Of a stretch of DNA of 64,000 nucleotides, positions 1 through 11,490 are shown piece by piece. The stretch spans positions 29,593,160 to 29,657,159 of the forward strand of contig OZ024927.1 of NCBI GenBank assembly GCA_964017235.1. Reading direction: 5' to 3'. The notes under the pieces were generated by a model. That model was given only the letters and a program-made list of their open reading frames with translations, was not told where the DNA came from and did not search any database. Numbering within the stretch: the stretch's first letter is position 1; every line of letters begins with the position of its first letter. This stretch comes from Sabellastarte sp. h YS-2021 (Eukaryota; Annelida; Polychaeta; Sabellida; Sabellidae). A program made the translations under genes and the position numbers.

Positions 1-199
1 TGAGCATAGTTACAGCTTGAGAATAGCCTAATTATTTCTGAACATATTTTCTTAAAAGTATACCTTTAAAGTGTAACAATAAAAGCTCTTAAAAAGTGCA
101 AACGACTCCCAAGCAGCTTGTTTCCACCCCCTATGTATTAATGTTTTAAATCATAGTGTCCACAATTTTGTAGGATCAAATTTGGATATATATTCTAGA

Positions 200-1102
200 T
201 GAATGTAGGACATTTTGGACATGGACATTTTGGACTAGGACATTTCGGCTTAGGACATTCTGGCCTAGGACATTTCGGACAGGCCTTTTTTCAAGGGTGG
301 ACGTTTCGGACAATTTTTTTTTGGTCATAAAATTTGCTAAACTTCTTTGTCAGTGCATGCTCAAGCATGTGAATATTGAAACCAACTTAGGATAGTACAG
401 CTCAGGTGATGATCAAAAGTTTCACAGTAATTGAAGTACTTTTAAATTTCTGGTCAAAAAAGTTTATTCTTTATTAAATTATGAAGTTAAGGGGACAGTA
501 TCCTTTGAAACCTACTCGGGATTGGACTGCTCAGAGATAATTATATGAAGCTGACTCTTCTTGTAAACTATCTTGTGGACTATTTTGTGGTTAATTGCTT
601 AAACCCTTACAAAAACCTAGAAGGGGACCAAGAAATCTACATAGAACTTCAAACTAGATTGTGCAATCTCTGCGAGGACAGATCTTCAGGTTGCAAGTCC
701 ATAGCAGATTTTCTTCGGGGTGTGAGCCACAATTGGAGAGGAGGTCAGCCAGACATTTAAAATGAAACTCATTTCAATGTTTATGAATCTTGTCTTGTGT
801 TATAACCAGTCATGCTATTGACTGCATTTGTTCAGTTAAAGTATACTGTTCTGATAAATGTTCAGTTGAAGTGATAAATGTTGACCAAAATGATATACAA
901 TAAATCTCTTTTACTCTATTGATAAATGTTGATAAAAATGATGTACAATAAATGTTTTTACCATTCGTTCTTTTGTGAAAATAAAAACCAGAACCTTAAA
1001 AAAATACTTTTATAAAAAATCTCTCTGAAACATCCACCCCTGAAAAAAGGCCTGTCCAGAACGTCCTAGGCCAAAACGTCCATGTCCAAAATGTCTGTCT
1101 AC
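200..1102. mobile_element. Foldback DNA transposon (MITE) with 9-bp duplication, GGACATTTTGG motif arms
   Basis: The arms at about 200-310 and 1022-1102 are inverted copies built from several short GGACATTTTGG/GGACATTTCGG-like modules. The 9-bp sequence TATTCTAGA flanks the element at 191-199 and 1103-1111. The ~700-bp interior has no gene; a 71-codon frame at 545-760 has no recognisable features. A 9-bp duplication is typical of Mutator-like elements. Confidence 0.8.
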
Positions 1103-1111
1103 TATTCTAGA

Positions 1112-1490
1112 GACTGTTGTGGAAGTGTCCTATATTTCTTTTGCCAAATAATCTGACAATTAATTGTTCTGGTACATATATATACTAAAAATGGCCCAAT
1201 CTTGCAATAATAAAAGATCCTTTGAAAAATTCCTGGATCCAGAAAGTGATCTGGACACCACCAAAATCGAATCATTTGTTGCTTGTGCAACATTTCCTGA
1301 AATTTTTTTTTTAAGTCTATCCTTAACTTTTGCTATTTTGCACACAGGTAGACAAAAACAACAACAACAAAAAAAACCCCCAAAAACCAACACTGTCAAA
1401 CACGTATCCTGAATGTATCGAGTTTGAAATTTGTTGTATCTATCCCTGAACAAAATCTACTTGCTTCAACCTAGGCGAAGCCCCTTCTGT
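1112..1490 (+). repeat. CCTGGATCC-type dispersed repeat, copy 1
   Basis: Contains CCAAATAATCTGACAATTAA, TTCCTGGATCCAGA and a CAAACAAAC-like A-rich tail before GGCGAAGCCC. Shares order of motifs with 26403-26750. The type is widespread in marine invertebrate genomes as far as I recall; class not certain. Confidence 0.55.
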
Positions 1491-2277
1491 GTTGAGAATA
1501 TAGGAAAATTACAGTATTATTCTTAGATTAATGTAATTAATTATATTTTCTACCATTTACTTTGATGGTTCATTGTATGCTGGAAATTGGCAGGGTATGT
1601 ATTCACTAAAGGTACACAGACAATCTTGCAAATATCATTTTAATTTCAATATAACCCCTACATATTTGAGTTAAATCTTTGCTGCAGCCTTTTATTAATA
1701 TCGGCCTTGGACTTGAAAACTAGGTCTACTAAATAATTATTACATATTGAATGAACAAAAGTGATGTATCAACATGAATTCAGTTACACAAAATTAACAA
1801 GTGAGTTTCGTCACTGATTGAGGCAGTTTTTCATCTTTTGTTGCAGCCCGTAATTGCTTTGTTCTTGCAATCCAAACAAATTCATATCCTCTATATGAGA
1901 GCAGATGGGAACACATCTCATGTTGCTGAGTTTTTAAATCTATTAAGGCAACAACATCATTGGTAATTCAGCTGGGGAATTCAGTATAAAGCTGATTATG
2001 CACTAGACAATTTCATGGAGTGAGTGCTAATTTGCATGTGACAATCTCATTTCAAATCACCATCAGACAGGATTTCAATAGGATAGATTTAAATAGCTTT
2101 AGACCATTGCATCTTTATCAAGAATAGCTAAATTATGCATGAACAACCACTTCAAATGATGGACTTTGATGCTTTTCAGAAGACGAGTTTTCATTAAGCC
2201 ATGAATTTCATGGTACAAAAGTTTTAATTGCAAAAGATCCACAAGGCATTATGTTCTATGTGATAGGTAAACTATGA

Positions 2278-2311
2278 AAAAGTGTGCCTTTTCCTAGTGA
2301 GGCACACTTTT
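2278..2311. repeat. Hairpin 1
   Basis: 12-bp perfect stem AAAAGTGTGCCT / AGGCACACTTTT (2278-2289 and 2300-2311), 10-base loop, followed by GAATACTTTACCG. Confidence 0.75.
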
Positions 2312-2496
2312 GAATACTTTACCGAACTTAAAACTCAGAAACTTTTGGATACAACCCCCTAAAATAATTCCACTTTTATGGAATTGTTTAAAAAAACTCT
2401 TGATAAATCAATCAACCTAAATCTCAATACACTTGACTTGTGGCTATTTATTTTTTTACCTTTCTATATTGCCCATGTGTTTATATTGGTTTCTAG

Positions 2497-2738
2497 GGAG
2501 CCACGGTGGCAGAGTGGTAACACTCTCGCCTCCCACCTCTGAGGCCGGGGTTCAGTTCCCGGCACGGCCTCAAGTTGGAAAGCTGGTAGTTGCTTGCCAT
2601 TGGTCGGCAGTTTACAGTACAGAACCCTGACGAACTGTATGCATGTACTGGTTTCCTCTGCCCTTCCAACTACCTGTCGTGATATGACCTGTACAGTGTT
2701 CAAAGCGACATAAAACCCCAAATAAATAAAAAAATATA
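2497..2738 (+). mobile_element. tRNA-derived SINE, copy 1
   Basis: The head looks like a tRNA gene: A box TGGCAGAGTGGTAACAC and B box GGTTCAGTTCC. The tail ends GACATAAAACCCCAAATAAATA. A perfect 15-bp target-site duplication (TATATTGGTTTCTAG) flanks it at 2482-2496 and 2739-2753. Polymerase III-driven non-autonomous retroposon, presumably moved by a LINE. Confidence 0.93.
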
Positions 2739-3020
2739 TATATTGGTTTCTAGTATTTCTTCTGTTCTGTAGAAGTTTTACTGTAAATGGATTGCGGGAA
2801 TAAAAGTGACTTTAATAATTTGTTTATAACTCAGAACTCTTTGTAACTCAGAACACTATTTGAGCAAATGAGCTGGATAATTCAACTGATTTACTAGAAT
2901 TAAAACACACTTCTTATGTCATCCTATTGATGGAAAGGTGAATTATTTTGTAAAGTACAATTCTCTGGTCTAGAAAATGGGCACCTTTTGACTGTTTCAG
3001 GTGTCTGTAAATTAGAACAA

Positions 3021-3056
3021 AAAAGTGTGCATTACCTAAAAATAATGCACACTTTT
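3021..3056. repeat. Hairpin 2
   Basis: 14-bp perfect stem AAAAGTGTGCATTA (3021-3034) with its complement at 3043-3056, 8-base loop, followed by AACTGGGACC. Confidence 0.75.
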
Positions 3057-3238
3057 AACTGGGACCTTTCCAAAGTAACTGAAAACAAACCAAATTTCAA
3101 CCATTTCTACTACAAACAAACTAGGAAATTATGAAAATTAATTTATGCAAGTACCGTATATTAACACTTATTTTTTTGTAAGAATTATTATTGTAAATAG
3201 GGAAATAAGTTATTTTGTTTTGTTTTTCCTTAAAAATT

Positions 3239-3260
3239 TGACCTACTTCGAAGTAGGTCA
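3239..3260. repeat. Perfect 22-bp palindrome
   Basis: Half-site TGACCTACTTC followed directly by its complement; followed by CTTTTGACGCATTACCGG, similar to the flank of the hairpin at 2278. Each half contains the AGGTCA nuclear-receptor half-site. Confidence 0.75.
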
Positions 3261-5389
3261 CTTTTGACGCATTACCGGACAGAAGAATTGAATAACGTTA
3301 TAAGTGTGCTTTAAAATATAAATCATTGTACTATCTAAGCCAACTTTTCTCCATGCTTGGTCCTTAACCAGTGAATTATGAAGCACAACCCACACACAAC
3401 ACAGCATCACAATAATTGAGGGTTAAAGCAGGCCCAGATCTAGGTTCATTTCATTTTTTCAATTCATTTTTTCATTGTAAATATATTGCTCTGTACAAGA
3501 AGGTTCAATATAATTTTTACCTAATTGTGAATGAAATATATATTTAAATTAATTCATTTGAAACCACCTCATGAAGGATTTTAGAATTTATCTAGATCAA
3601 TCCAGATCCTGAGCATTCAGACTAATCCGTAATCTACGTCCATCTTTATCAATCCAAGTAAATTTCACAGTGTGAACACAAGGTAAGACTGGGTAAAACA
3701 TGATTATCATATACAGTTGAAAAATCCCTCCAATAGAACTGTGTTAAGTAGAATTATCTTTAAGTGGTAGTAAATACACAAATATGAGGTTATGAGCAGG
3801 CATTTTGTATTGCAATATAACCTGTTATTAGAATCAGTGGTCAAGTAGACCTATTCTTTCTAGTCCATCTAGTTTCAACTGAACAACTACATTATTTACT
3901 GGACTTTTTAAAAATCTGACCCATCATTCATTATATTTATAATTTAGTACACTGGATATTTATTTAAACTATTTCAAATGGGTATAATAGTGATACAAAT
4001 TAAAATCAAGATGCTCTGCTTGAGGTGTTTATTTTAAAGCAGGCATTAATTTGAACTAGGTGATATTGTGGGAATTTAGATAATATGAATAATGGAATTT
4101 TGAGTCTCAACAATAATGAGAAAACGATGGGATTAATTTGTATAAAATAAGGCTTTGTTAAATTGAAATATAAATGAAATTTGAAACTTACATTTTATCC
4201 GCTAACTAGTTTTTGATGAATGTATTAGAATGGGGACAGAGTTTATAGATTGGTCATGAATTCATATTTTTTCACAAACAATAATTCATTTGGCAATTAG
4301 ACAAAATAAAAAATAGGATTATATTAAGCCTTTAAAAAAGCTATTTAGAAAAATAGTATGTGTATATTGGTGAGTGGATTAAGTATAAATTTACAGTGAA
4401 AAAAGTGTAAGATCATATGATTCTGCATTATCTGACATCTCTATGAAAGTCTCTCCACAAAAATACTAATGACTCACATTCCTCTGGCTATTAAGAAGAT
4501 TATCACAAGTTGTTTTTTTTTAAACAAAAAAATAATAAGGTAAAAGAAACCTTCCATTTAAAAGACTTTTGAAAATATTGAGGTACATGTGTACATGTTT
4601 TAAAATCTGAGTTATACAATGTATTAATACAATTAAAAAGGTTTCCCAAAATTTCATGATTTCCATTTGACTGACTAATCCTTATCATGGAATCAAAAGT
4701 TGGAAAAAGGCTTTCACTGTTTTTGTCTTAATTGATTGCAAAATGACCCCCTGGCAAATTTGCCCTTTCATTAATTGTGACAAAAAAATTTATGGAGCAA
4801 ACAAAGAAAAGCTTTACCAAATGCAGTTTGGACAACTGAACTGCATCAACACAAAAAGAAAAATGTTAGAACGGGAATCTCAATTATCTGGCCATGTTGA
4901 AGAAGAATATTTTGTTTGGATATAAGGATGTTTATAAATTAGAGAAGGTGATTCAGTATAAAAGAGTAAGACATTGTGATTTTGGTAAAGTAGAAATGAT
5001 TTTAGAAACAATTATTCAGGGATAAAAGTAGATGGCAGTTTCAGGGGAAGAAGATATTTGATCTTTGTAATACAGCAAGGGTCAATACCTACACAGATTC
5101 ATGAAGTGTATTTTGATTTCTTTATATGGAAATAAGTAAAATACTTACTTTCATTTCCAAATCATCATAGAGGAATTGAAAGCAAAATTAAAAATGTCAC
5201 ATTTACATAATTTTGCCCACTTTTTGGGACTGATCTAAACTTTTGATGTTACTTTTACAGCAAGGGTTCTGTTGTGACGTTAGAGTGGGGAAGTGAGACA
5301 GGGGATTAAGTCATTCAGTTAAGAACTTACAAAGCAGAGGAGAAATGAAAGTAATAATGACAGCAGCGTGCACACATTTCCATATTCTC
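3261..5389. other. AT-rich stretch without recognised features
   Basis: No gene, SINE or TIR element is visible. Open frames are under 70 codons and show no conserved motif. Confidence 0.6.
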
Positions 5390-5930
5390 TTTTTTTTTTT
5401 TTTTTTTTAAATGCAAGGTTTATTAAATAGAAGAGGTATTTCTGTACAAACAAGTTGGCTCAGAAAGCCCACATATCCACCATCAATTCTAATTGTACTT
5501 TTAGAGTGCTTATTCTCTATCTTTAAGACAGACTCTAATGTGTATCATACCGAAAAGCCGAGATCAATAATTAATTGACCAGAGACCTAGCGAGGGTCAG
5601 TGCCATGGAGAAACAGTGGGAGAAACCAAAAACTAGGCTTTGTAAGCTTTGGGAAAGAGATAAGTGTTCAACTTCTTCCTGACAAGGCGAGAGAAGTGGC
5701 TATCATATATCGACAGAATTAGTCCAAATCATTGGAGCATCATATAAAAAATAACATCAGAGATGCCCGTACCCCACAGCCTGGGGAAATAGTTTTCAAC
5801 GCCATGAGTTATAGAAGTAGTGAAACATACAAAGATCTGGATACTTTCAGAGCAGTGTCAGTTATATAAAGCTCCACATAATGTTTAAGTAGAGCAAATA
5901 AATCTAAGAGAAAGAAAATTTATATAAAGA
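5390..5930 (-). mobile_element. Possible retroposed sequence with poly-A tail
   Basis: A ~20-base T run at 5390-5409 is followed within 15 bases by TTTATT, which on the minus strand reads AATAAA before a poly-A tail. The body is more balanced in composition than its surroundings. No protein homology was recognised; it may be a LINE 3' end or processed transcript. Confidence 0.4.
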
Positions 5931-6139
5931 TAACATATTAAAACAAGACAATGTAATAGCAAGATGACAGCATGCGAATCTGAAACCCTGTTAATTGGAG
6001 AATAGCTGTCAATGGAAATCGCACAATTATGTAAAAGTACATATAATAATAAGTTGCAGCATTCCGTATATCTTTGTCATTAGAGAAAGATGTCCCAAAT
6101 ATCGTAGGTGAACACACTTTGGCAGAGTCAAAGTTAAAA

Positions 6140-7376
6140 GTCACACCATGATGCACACCTACACCCCCTAACCAATGTCCCTAGCAACTGTTCGCCTTCT
6201 ACACCTTATGAAATCAAAGAGATAACCCACAGGATTTTAAAACTCATGGTCATTATGACAAGGTCAAATCAAGGTCACACCATGACATTGCACACCTATA
6301 CCCCCTAACTAATGTCCTTACCAAGTATAAACTTTCTACACCTTATGGTTTCCGAGATATAGCCCGGACAAGATTTTACTGGTCAAGGTCACTAAAGCAA
6401 AATCAAAGGTCAAATCAAGGTCATACCATGACATTGCACACCTACACCCCCTAACCAATGTCCTTACCAAGTATAAACTTTCTACACCTTATGGTTTGAG
6501 ATATAGCCCAGACAAGATTTTATAGGTCAAGGTCAAAACAGCAAGATCAAAGGTCAAATCAAGGTCACACCATGACGTTGCACACCTACAACCCCTAACC
6601 AATGTCCTTACCACGTATCAACTTCCTGCACCTTACTTTTTCCAAGATATAGTCCGGACAAAATTTTATAGGTCAAGGTTACTATGGCAAGGTAAAATCA
6701 AGGTCACACCAGGATACTGCACACCTGCACTCCCTAACCAATGTCGCTATAAAGTATCAACTTCCTACACTTTACGGTTGCTGAGATATAGCCCTGACAA
6801 GATTTTATAGGTCAAGGTCACTAGGGCAAGGTCAAATCAAGCTCACACCATGACATCACACACCTACACCTCCTAACTAATGTCCCTACCAACTATCAAC
6901 TTCCTACACCTTATGGTTCCCGAGATATAGCCCGGACAAGATTTTATAGGTCAAGGTCAATTACGGCAAGGTCAAATCATGGTCACACCATGACGTTGCA
7001 CACCAACAACACCCCACCAATGTCCCTACCAAGTATCAACTTCCTATACCTTACGGTTTCCGACATACTGGCCGGACAAGATTTTATAGGTAAAGGTCAA
7101 TATGGCAAGGTCAAAGGTCAAATCAAGGTCAAACCATGACATTGCACACCTACACCAACCAATGTCTCTACCAAGTATCAACTTCCTAGACCTTACAGTT
7201 TCTGACATAGCCCGCCAACCCGACCACCCATCCGGACACTATGGGTGAAAACACTATGGAGTTGCACACCTACAACCTCCAACCAATGTCCCTACCCAGT
7301 ATCAACTTCCTACACCTTACGGTGTCCAATATATAGCCCAGACAAGATTTTATAGGCAAGGTCAAAGGTCACATTT
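6140..7376 (+). repeat. Tandem array, ~140-bp AGGTCA-rich unit
   Basis: About nine diverged copies of a unit containing GCACACCTACACCCCCTAAC, CAATGTCCCTACCAAGTATC, GAGATATAGCCCGGACAAG and TATAGGTCAAGGTCA. Unit starts fall near 6153, 6290, 6436, 6580, 6720, 6860, 7000, 7145 and 7262. AGGTCA half-sites occur in direct repeats in most units. Confidence 0.9.
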
Positions 7377-7792
7377 TTCTTGTCAACACATGTAGTAACA
7401 AGACCTCTGACACGGTCATTTATCTCCTGCCATAAAATATAATGGTGCCTTAAGTAATACATTACAAAACTATGGTTTTATATTGTAAAATATATAGGAA
7501 AACTACATTAAGGATGCATCTATGGCCAGATACAAGATGCATCCACCTGAAATGGACAGCTAACATGGTTGTGAAGACAAACCACATTTTCATGATAAAG
7601 AATTAATTAAGAAAATAGCCAGCCATGGCAGGCAAGAACCCCAGCCCGCAGTTACAGCTAAATGGCCAACAACATTGAGATTTGGGAAAATCTTAGGAAC
7701 AACTTCTTTGTAAGAAGTATAGAGAACCCACGAGATGTTCTACAAAATATTCTTAGGCCATGATTTCTTACAAGTAGTTTTTTTTTTTTTTT
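7377..7792. other. Spacer without recognised gene
   Basis: Unique-looking AT-rich sequence ending in a T run (about 7779-7796); nothing further recognised. Confidence 0.5.
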
Positions 7793-8017
7793 TTTACTCA
7801 ATAGTGAGAACCTGAAATAGCTATCTATATTATACATGATTCAAAAGGACATGAATAACATATTTATACAAAACACTCTAAATGCAATAGGCTTCAAGTT
7901 ATAACTGATTTACTCAACAGTGATAACATGAAAGTAGTTATTACTCAGCTATACAATGCGCTACAAGTCTGCAATTTTACTATGTTATAGCTGACCCAAA
8001 AGTAGCTGAATAACATT
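7793..8017 (+). repeat. Fragment of the satellite family found at 42330-43290
   Basis: AACACTCTAAATGCAATAGG, AGTAGTTATTACTCAGCTAT and AAAAGTAGCTGAATAACAT correspond to AACACTCTAAATGCAGTCG, AGTAGCTATTACTCAGTTAG and AAAAGATAGGTGAACAACAT in the second half of the 40613-43477 element. It stops exactly at the LINE poly-A tail. Confidence 0.7.
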
Positions 8018-10355
8018 TTTTTTTTTTTTTTTTGTTTTTTTTTTTTGTATAAATGTTCCTTTATTGCTACCATTAGAACTTGCCATTACACTGACCTGGA
8101 GGTACACACACCCTGGCAAGGAGGTGTTCCAGTTATAGCAACTTTTAAATATTTACACATCAAAATACAAGAAATTTACACTAAACCACAGAAGGCTGAG
8201 TACATTTTACAAAATTTTCATAAAATAAATTTTAAGTAAACAATTTATTAAATACAGCCCAACTTTTACTAAATTTTTCTACAGTCTGGTTGTAAGTTGA
8301 CAGTAACCTCTGTTCCTCAAATACTTTTTTTATTTTTTGATGAAGATGTACATTATCAAATGGTTTTTGTTGTCTTGAATTAGAGAATATATGACTCTTT
8401 ACGACCATTATTATTGTATTGACAGGAAGGAAATGCTGGTCTCTCATTGTGTATCCCAGCAGAATTTCTTGAGGAGAGAGGTTCAAACTGAAACCAGTTT
8501 TTGATGCAATCCACAGCTTCACATCATTCCAGATTTGGCGAGATATAGAACAATCGTAGAAAAGATGTTTTAATGTTTCAGTATCAGACTGACACAACAA
8601 ACATAATTCCGATTGAACTATTCCCATTTTATACAGTAACCTCTGTGTACCTAAAATCCTATGAATAAGCCTATATTGAAACCAAATTAATTCATTTTCC
8701 TGTACTGTTTTGAAACAAACAGTAAAAAAATGTTCCCATGTATATTTTTCGATTTCAATACCCAAGTCTTCATTCCATTTGGTCTTGAATTTCATATCAC
8801 AAGTAGCCTCGTTTAAAATACTGTAGAAGGGCTTTGCCCCACTTTTATTGAAAACAATAGATAAAGTTTTTGGTATACACGGTTTTTCAAATATACACGA
8901 CTCCTTATTTTTATGCTTTTTGACTAGAGAATCACAGAGTGTTTTTAATCTGAAGTGTTCCAAAAAATTGGTAGGTTTAAATCCATAGATCTTTTCTATT
9001 TCGAGCTCACTCAAGAAGCTCCAGTCGTTTTTTATTAAATCACCAATATAAGTAATTCCATGCTTGAACCACTGTGGAAAAAATAAAGTTGTTTGAGATA
9101 TGTCTGGATTGTACCATATTGGCGAGGCCAAGATATCGGAATTGTTTTCAATCTTAACTTTATTAGAGTATTTAACCCATGACAATAAGACATCTTTCCA
9201 AAATTGGTTCATACCAGTGTTTTTCTTTATAGTATTACAATCCCATTCAGAGCCATATACAATTAAATTGTTTATATCTGAAATTGATACTTGAGACAAT
9301 AAAACCCAAGGAGAGTTTTTGCCAACAAATAGTCTTTTTATCCAGGTCAGTTTTAGGGAATGGATAAAATTTTCTATGTTTACCATTCTAAGACCACCAT
9401 TTTTGTAGTCTTGCGAGATTTGTAGTCTTTTAATTTTATCCGGCTTGTTGTCCCATAGAAAATCATAGAGCATTTTCGTAAAGGATTTACAGAAGTGAGC
9501 AGGTGGAGAGGGTAAACAGGTGAAGATATGGTTGAATTTTGACAAAATGAAAGTTTTAATAATGGTGATTTTACCAAAAGGCGTTAAATTTCTTTTCTTC
9601 CAACCCATTAAAAGCTTGTCACATTGTTTTAGTGCTGCTGAATAATTGAGCATTGGCATTTCGTCGAGGTTGGTAGAAAAGTGAATGCCTAGCAAACGGA
9701 ATTGGTGAATACCCCATTCCAAGTTATATGGTACGTTTATCTTCTCCCTTGAATGTTTTTTCCTTCCTATCCAAACCACTTTAGTCTTACTAGTATTAAT
9801 TTTTAAACCGGATAATGTACCAAATATTTCAATGGTGTTTAGGGCTGCAAGAAGAGAGTTGGTTGAACCATCTAAAAAGAGTGTGGTGTCATCGGCAAAC
9901 TGTGTCATTTTCAGTTCTGTGTTATGTACTTTTATTCCTTTAATTTCAGAGTTTTCATTTATGAGATAATTTAGAATCTGACTACATATAATAAAAAGAT
10001 ATGGTGCAATGGGGTCGCCTTGTTTACATCCGCGCTCTATATTAAAGGATTCTGACTTAATACCAACTTGTAAAACAGAGGCAGATATTTTGTTGTTAAA
10101 CAGCTTAACCCAGTTTACAATTTTTTTTCCAAAACCTAAAAATTCTAAAGTTTTATACATAAATTTCCAAGAGATAGAATCAAAGGCTTTTTCAAAGTCT
10201 ATCAACATCAATAACCCATTGATATTTTTTGATTCAGTGTAGTGCATTAGATCGTATACCAATCGTGTAGACTCCCCTATAAATCTTCCTTTAATGAAGC
10301 CACACTGCGAATCTGATATTAATTTATCTAGAACCTTCCATATTCTCACTTGTCC
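8018..10355 (-). mobile_element. 5'-truncated L1/Tx1-like LINE retrotransposon
   Basis: A minus-strand non-LTR retrotransposon. Its 3' end has AATAAA about 20 bases before an A-rich tail (plus-strand T runs at 8018-8046), with a ~200-bp 3' UTR after the ORF2 stop at 8232. The 5' part (endonuclease and first RT motifs) is missing, as expected from incomplete reverse transcription; homology to LINE ORF2 begins around RIWKVLDKL near 10350. The remaining 2.1-kb frame has no stop, implying fairly recent insertion. No convincing target-site duplication was found by eye. It abuts the satellite-family fragment at 7793-8017. Confidence 0.88.
8232..10352 (-). pseudogene. LINE ORF2 fragment: reverse transcriptase and C-terminal CCHC motif
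   Basis: About 700 residues in one open frame, 5'-truncated so it lacks the apurinic endonuclease domain and cannot be an autonomous ORF2. Visible RT blocks: GFIKGRF (motif 2 region, about 22-28), DFEKAFDS (56-63, first catalytic Asp), RGCKQGDPIAPYLF (111-124) and FADD (156-159, catalytic Asp pair). Near the C terminus CLLCQSDTETLKHLFYDC gives a C-x2-C-x8-H-x4-C zinc-knuckle-like motif, typical of the L1 group. The product would copy LINE RNA at a nicked target site. Residues before about 7 may be target DNA read in frame. There is no sign of its own start codon. Confidence 0.88.
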
Positions 10356-10671
10356 TATGAACACAAGAGTTGGTGTGGTGGTCCAGCCTTTTCATTGTTT
10401 GCATCATTTCCTTTATTTCACACCTCAGATGCTTAATTAGTTTCTATGTGGAGATCACCAATTCAAATGATCGTATTAGTCACCACTGTCTTTCAACTCA
10501 AGGATCAAACCATCAGGCCTGATGGAGCATGCTCCAGTAATGTGACTTCCTGTTTGCTCTTGGCTTTGTATATTTTTTCTCTGGCATTTTGGCAAGCTTT
10601 TTTATCTTTGAAGAAAAAAAGAAAGACTTCAGACCTGTGAACTAAGTGTGTATTCCCAACTCATTGATCTG

Positions 10672-10795
10672 CCTTTGTGGTCTAGATTGACCAGTTCCAG
10701 TCTGATCACTGCAATTAAGCAGCACTGAGCTTGCTTAGTACTTGGATGGGTGATACTCTGAGCTCTCTGCCAGGTATACAGGGCAGATACACAAC
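10672..10795 (+). mobile_element. 5S rRNA-derived sequence (SINE3-like head or 5S pseudogene), copy 1
   Basis: Matches the internal promoter half of eukaryotic 5S rRNA: GTCTGATCACTGCAATTAAGC (one base change from typical spacing), then TTAGTACTTGGATGGGTGA, the 5S A-box and C-box regions. Mutations in other stems argue against a functional gene. It could be the head of a 5S-derived SINE or a dispersed 5S pseudogene. Confidence 0.72.
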
Positions 10796-11002
10796 GACTC
10801 AGATGATCACTTTATTGGCAGTCCTGTTGCAATTTAACTGAACGAAGGTACAAGACATGACATTAAATCAATCAATCCACCACATATTAACTTCAGGTTT
10901 GTAATATAAATATCCAACATTAGCCTTTAAAGTCAACTGTGTAGAAACAGTGGCATCAGCCATTGGCAATCATTGAAACAGGAAACATAACTTATCTCCA
11001 TA

Positions 11003-11165
11003 GATCTTTTATAGGTCAAGGTCGCAACAGCAAGGTCGAAGGTCAAATCAAGGACAGACCATGACGTTGCACACCTACATCCCCTAACCAATGTCCCTAC
11101 CAAGTATCAACTTCCTACACCTTACGGTTTTCGAGATATAGCCCGGACAAGATTTTCAAACTCAA
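11003..11165 (+). repeat. Isolated copy of the ~140-bp AGGTCA-rich unit
   Basis: One complete unit plus a partial one, with the same order of motifs (TATAGGTCAAGGTCG, GCACACCTACATCCCC, TATAGCCCGGACAAG), about 3.6 kb beyond the main array and on the other side of the LINE. Confidence 0.9.
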
Positions 11166-11394
11166 GGTCACTGCTGCAGCTAAATTCACTGGATGCTCAT
11201 TACTCAGGGTTTGCAAAGGACAAGTGCCAAAACTTTTCTGAACATATTCTATATATATTTGGGTCAAACTACATAGAGATACACAAGTATTTGGCTCTTA
11301 CATTTCACTGTCATTCAGTTTCCAAATACAACTATGAAAATTATCACTAGCAACAAAAGAGTTTTATGAAGCAGTTCTGCAAAGGGTTAAAGTA

Positions 11395-11490
11395 TGTAGG
11401 AGGCATTTTTTCCAGGAACAAAGTTATATTATAGGAAGGGTATTTTCTAGGAGGCACATTTTCCGTGAGGCATATTTTCTACAAACCGTA
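11395..11490. mobile_element. Remnant of a GGAGGGCACTTTTCC-type foldback arm
   Basis: Successive AGGAGGCATTTTTTCC, TAGGAGGCACATTTTCC and GTGAGGCATATTTTCTAC resemble decayed modules of the right arm at 33775-33855. No matching second arm was found nearby. Confidence 0.4.

Noticed and set aside
2497-2570. Functional tRNA gene
   Set aside because: A and B boxes are present, but the acceptor stem does not close, the sequence continues into a SINE body and five copies carry target duplications.
2433-2721. Overlapping frames on both strands with peptides such as GSWKGRGNQYIQF, recurring near 12444, 17038, 43763 and 52292
   Set aside because: They are translations of the tRNA-derived SINE copies, not genes.
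10353-10446. Target-site duplication for the LINE (TGAATAACA versus TGAACACA)
   Set aside because: The match is too short and imperfect to distinguish from chance.
10672-10795. Functional 5S rRNA gene
   Set aside because: Only the promoter half is well kept; the outer helices are mutated and there is no T-run terminator directly after it.
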